Positions 63,301 through 64,000 of a stretch of 64,000 bases of DNA are shown here, in pieces. The stretch covers positions 10,240,836 through 10,304,835 of the forward strand of contig OX291552.1 in NCBI GenBank assembly GCA_946406115.1. Direction: 5' to 3'. Numbering within the stretch: the stretch's first letter is position 1; each line of letters opens with the position of its first letter. Under the pieces are notes generated by a model. The model made no database searches. It was given only the letters and a program-made list of their open reading frames with translations, and was not told the DNA's origin. This DNA is from Apoda limacodes (lineage: Eukaryota; Arthropoda; Insecta; Lepidoptera; Limacodidae). A program made the translations under genes and the position numbers.

Positions 63301-63625
63301 AAGCCGCTTTAGTTTTTAACCCTTTAAGAAATAGGCGGAACGTTGGTTGAAGTATAATTGTATCATAACGTAAACATTTTTAATACCCAATTTCATTAAA
63401 TATTCTGTGCCTGATGTGTACGATAAATAGTTGAGAATACTAACTGGCAAGCTGGATGTATTCGGCCAGTGAGTAGTTATACCCGTAGGCAACGCCAACG
63501 ATGATGGCCACGGCTAGGGCCAGCACTATGGCGCAGCAGATAGAGCATGTCAGACAGAACGTGATAATCCTGTAGCAGAAAATGTGGCCGTAAGCCCAGT
63601 GGCGTAGTTTTAAGTTGTTGAACAT
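45251..63625 (-). CDS. Gene B: complete eight-exon gene for a 370-residue single-pass membrane protein
   Basis: Coding exons on the - strand are 63625-63445, 62999-62862, 62075-61876, 60930-60662, 55455-55384, 54198-54133, 51359-51273 and 45350-45251. They sum to 1,113 bases, exactly 371 codons with the TAA, and every junction is AG/GT with matching phase (1, 1, 0, 2, 2, 2, 2). The ATG at 63625 follows an in-frame TAG. Residues 20-46 form one membrane helix, with Cys at 17, 24, 27, 30 and 31 nearby. N50-Y51-S52 is a possible glycosylation site if the C-terminal part is outside. The rest is hydrophilic, with an acidic cluster in exon 7 (SEDEDLEDDDW). With few charged residues before the helix, a type II orientation is possible but not certain. 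I do not recognise the family. Confidence 0.88.
45878..46900 (-). pseudogene. hAT-type (ZMYM1-like) transposase relic
   Basis: On the - strand RLNNLSILAIEHEATQTINF matches the C-terminal dimerisation segment of ZMYM1-like hAT transposases as I recall it. Upstream pieces have stops. CAGTGGCGTA at 45878 resembles a hAT terminal repeat; no matching right end was found. Confidence 0.6.
46901..48254 (-). other. Gene B intron 7 interior
   Basis: AT-rich. A GGAGGATCTC repeat fragment lies at 48140-48225 (-). I see nothing else. Confidence 0.45.
48255..48530 (+). repeat. Interspersed repeat, GATCTAAGTCATGAC family
   Basis: It is related to 22185-22420. The open frame at 48294-48509 is part of this repeat, not a gene. 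Confidence 0.55.
49306..49496 (+). repeat. Non-autonomous element, ACGTGACAA...TTGTCACGT family
   Basis: By eye it is identical to 25940-26130 across its length. It lies in an intron of gene B. Confidence 0.78.
49812..49898 (+). repeat. LINE 3' end, truncated
   Basis: It has TGGTGTTGCAAGCGTTTATAG to TTGCCATCTTAGTGGTATAA, the last part of the family at 33064-33333. Confidence 0.65.
49985..50142 (+). mobile_element. 5S rRNA-derived SINE
   Basis: AAAGTTAAGCAACGTCGGGC and CGATGGGTAACCGCTTAGCG match the 3' half of 5S rRNA. A spacer and GGTACGGAACCCTCTGTGC then TCGCACTTGGCCGG with a T-run follow. The same arrangement is found at 32376-32525. Confidence 0.75.
50395..51045 (+). repeat. Composite interspersed repeat
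   Basis: It opens ACCGACTTCAAAAAAGGAGG, contains the fold-back element at 50634-50850, and ends GCGCGAGTCCAACTCGCAC and GGCCGGTTTTTTT. The right part matches the reverse complement of 52365-52510. Confidence 0.6.
50634..50850. repeat. Fold-back (MITE-like) element
   Basis: ACTAAAAAGGTAAAA at the left end is inverted as TTTTACCTTTTTAGT at the right. Farther in, CTGTATTTCAGTTTGAAGTTGG pairs with CCAACTTCAAACTGTAATACAG. The left arm has an extra duplicated ATTACTTATTTTCAAA segment. Confidence 0.75.
51273..51359 (-). CDS. Gene B exon 7, acidic
   Basis: Acceptor GCTTTACAG, donor AG|GTTACT; 87 bases, phase 2. It encodes KGFESNDEKVSEDEDLEDDD. It starts GGAAAGT, close to the GGAAAAC that begins exon 8, so the two may be related. 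Confidence 0.82.
52003..52133 (+). repeat. MITE, GTGCAACA family
   Basis: It has GGTCGCTAGTGTCGTTGTAA in the core and ends GGTCAGAATAATTTGTTGCACTA. The left end has lost most of its terminal repeat. Confidence 0.6.
52365..52975 (-). repeat. Longest copy of the CCGAGGGTTCCGTAC repeat
   Basis: It runs from AAAAACCGGCCAAATGCGAG to GACGAATCTATAAGGGTTCC. A run of 15 G lies at 52619-52633. Only the ends agree with 1-412. Confidence 0.55.
53159..53365 (-). repeat. LINE 3' end
   Basis: The - strand encodes LWNELPDEVFSKDYNMG and ends in the GCGGACTGTAAGCTTGTTTGCC-like block of the 33064 family. Confidence 0.7.
54133..54198 (-). CDS. Gene B exon 6
   Basis: Acceptor TTTTTTCAG, donor CG|GTAAGA; 66 bases, phase 2 in and out. 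It encodes TRWDNIRTEGNEDYVFE. Confidence 0.8.
55000..55267 (+). repeat. Interspersed repeat, TCCGCTCCTATTTG family
   Basis: It contains CTCGATAAATGGGCTATCTAG and AAATCGGACCAGTAGTACC and ends CTTTATATTAGTATAGATT. I recall it as common in Lepidoptera. Confidence 0.55.
55384..55455 (-). CDS. Gene B exon 5
   Basis: Acceptor T(8)AG, donor CG|GTAAAG; 72 bases, phase 2 in and out. It encodes IPRFRAKAEDSILGEV. Confidence 0.8.
55838..56155 (+). repeat. Interspersed repeat, TATTATAAATG family, nearly full
   Basis: It opens ACTAATATTATAAATGCAAAAG, contains CACTGCACCGATTAAGATGAA and AAAGTTCCCGAGGGAATAA, and ends GGTGGAGCCGCTGGAAAAAGC. Confidence 0.65.
56754..57740 (-). pseudogene. Mariner transposase of the DD41D (rosa) type, broken
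   Basis: The start is MVKFTNEQRLQIIINYY at 57740. IIFSDEAHFWLNG holds the first Asp, WFQQDGATCHTA the second, and DLTPLDFFLW the third; 41 residues separate the last two, as in DD41D mariners. Lesions are a deletion of several tens of residues after SKYSLLDV, a TAA at 57170-57172, an inverted-duplication insertion at 56911-56946 that shifts frame, and a TGA near the C-terminus. I could not pair terminal inverted repeats; GGGTCATCCATTAA near 56660 may be one end. It lies in intron 4 of gene B. Confidence 0.88.
58044..58250 (+). repeat. LINE 3' end
   Basis: It has TTGTGGAATGAGCTCCCTGCC and CGGCAACACGTGATTGATACC, then an A-run. It is the same family as 33064-33333. Confidence 0.7.
58375..58610 (-). 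repeat. Two units of the 104-bp satellite
   Basis: GACAGCTGTCAAACTAGAATG (58377) and TGACTGATGTCAAACTAGAAA (58480) and GTGACAGCTGTCAAACTG (58580) are the reverse complement of the array in the MULE at 38911-39577, about 104 bases apart. Confidence 0.75.
58900..59240 (+). repeat. Interspersed repeat, TATTATAAATG family
   Basis: It opens CTTATATTATAAATGTGAAAG, has AAAGTTCCCGCGGGAATAC and ends GGTGGAGCCACTAGCAAAGTC. Confidence 0.65.
59990..60195 (+). repeat. LINE 3' end, CATTTGAATTTGAA type
   Basis: AGTTTCTTTCGCCGTTTCTTC and GAAATAAAGCATTTGAATTT agree with the insertion at 39578-40041. Confidence 0.6.
60188..60385 (+). repeat. LINE 3' end, GTGGAATGAGC family
   Basis: It directly follows another LINE tail. 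It has CGGTTGTGGAATGAGCTTCC to GCCACCTTAGTGGTATAA and an A-run. It is more diverged than 58044. Confidence 0.65.
60465..60650 (-). repeat. Interspersed repeat, TATTATAAATG family, partial
   Basis: The reverse complement has AAAATTCAAAAGTTCCCGCG and AGACTAATACATATTATGAAG. It ends a few bases before exon 4 of gene B. Confidence 0.6.
60662..60930 (-). CDS. Gene B exon 4
   Basis: Acceptor CAATTTCAG, donor TTT|GTAAGT, the best donor of the gene. It is 89 codons plus two bases, with KLTPIRRFSKVPFKS and YKIDDNFYALEDD. Reading through the donor would give a stop at once, so the splice is needed. Confidence 0.9.
61651..61781 (+). repeat. MITE, GTGCAACA family
   Basis: CCAGTGCAACTTTTCTGACC and GGTCAGAAAAGTTTGTTATACT form the inverted ends. 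Confidence 0.65.
61876..62075 (-). CDS. Gene B exon 3
   Basis: Acceptor TTTCATTAG, donor TTG|GTACGT. It includes SDAWRQAQESKKYAEQLFKY, probably helical. Ends in phase 0. Confidence 0.88.
62215..62555 (+). pseudogene. RTE-type LINE C-terminal fragment
   Basis: SLRDRIQNLDIWKI, DIARKISKLKWQRAGY and WSRRVLEWRPRS match the C-terminal part of an RTE-type reverse transcriptase abundant in Lepidoptera, as I recall. It is cut at both ends and followed by GCAGTGGACCAATAAAAACTG and a TGATGATGA tail. Confidence 0.75.
62862..62999 (-). CDS. Gene B exon 2
   Basis: Acceptor TTTTATCAG, donor GAG|GTACGG. It encodes VYVRRGQFLDDDIDVRKQK and a GGGEE segment. Phase 1 in and out. Confidence 0.85.
63445..63625 (-). 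CDS. Gene B exon 1 (start codon, membrane segment)
   Basis: Sixty codons plus one base. Donor A|GTTAGT. It includes CLTCSICCAIVLALAVAIIV. The start is chosen because TAG lies six codons upstream in frame. Confidence 0.85.
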
Positions 63626-64000
63626 AGAACTGCTCTGAGGCTAGGGTTGTCGCGTCCAAAAAAGAAAAGCCGGACTTGGCGGAATTTAGACAAACATTGT
63701 ATACAAACCAGCTATTTTAAATAAGAAAGAATCAACCGGATTTTTTACGAGAAACTCCCCTTAAACTTAAAAACAATCATAATCGAGTAGTAAACTACGT
63801 GTATCGGAAACTTTATACGAAGCTAAGCAACGTTGGACGTGGGCAGCCATTGGATAGTTGCCCGCCTAGTGTTCTGAGCTCTTTGTGCTTGGGAGGGCAT
63901 GTTTAACCGACGGTCCTGGCAGTTTTTATTTTTCAGCAGTCGATACGTGAAATCAGAGGCATCATGGTGAGCTTAAAGACTCTGACAGTCAAGTGGTCAC
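63626..64000 (-). other. Upstream of gene B: 5' leader and possible promoter region
   Basis: No further exon is evident on either strand. A 5S-like fragment at 63803-63880 (CTAAGCAACGTTGGACGTGG and TTGGATAGTTGCCCGCCTAG) is diverged and has no recognisable SINE tail. Confidence 0.5.

Overview
This is a eukaryotic, AT-rich window, most likely from a moth or butterfly (Lepidoptera). The evidence is many interspersed repeats that I recognise from memory of lepidopteran genomes (repeats ending in a GTGCGCGAGTCCGAC-type tail, GGAGGAGGTTCTC repeats, LINE 3' ends with GTGGAATGAGCTCCCTGCC), together with insect BEL/Pao, Jockey, MULE and DD41D mariner elements. I saw no tRNA gene, rRNA gene or CRISPR array. 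All host coding sequence is split by introns. Both host genes were rebuilt by eye from splice sites and codon phase.

Gene A lies on the + strand from before the window start to about 31.5 or 35.3 kb. Exons at 562-676, 1481-1541, 1626-1749, 3009-3144, 21453-21602 and 21857-21996 end with a phase-2 donor. That donor can join either of two related terminal exons, 30362-31469 or 34458-35283, and a third decayed copy lies near 26.5 kb. The exons look like repeated domains of a TULIP-type (JHBP / group 7 allergen-like) secreted lipid-binding protein. The two terminal exons keep the same closing helix but carry unrelated tails: an acidic-then-basic tail, or tandem 49-residue repeats encoded by an exact 147-bp period.

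The 18.3-kb intron after 3144 holds a nested transposon complex. A BEL/Pao LTR retrotransposon (5349-19388, 5-bp target duplication AGTAG) contains an intact Jockey-clade LINE (6070-11149) in its 5' LTR and a poly(A)-tailed SINE-like retroposon (18667-18919) in its 3' LTR. Without these insertions both LTRs are exactly 1,524 bp, so each LTR preserves the empty site of the other's insertion.

From 31.5 to 45 kb lie a decayed LINE reverse transcriptase, relics of the 49-residue repeats, a Mutator-like transposon with about 400-bp terminal inverted repeats and 8-bp target duplications (37406-40615), which contains a 104-bp satellite, and a scattered reverse-transcriptase relic (40.7-44.7 kb).

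Gene B occupies 63625-45251 on the - strand. Its eight exons join in perfect phase to a complete 370-codon reading frame for a predicted single-pass membrane protein with a cysteine-rich membrane segment and an acidic C-terminal part; I do not recognise the family. Its introns hold a hAT relic, a 5S rRNA-derived SINE, a fold-back element, a broken DD41D mariner and several LINE ends.
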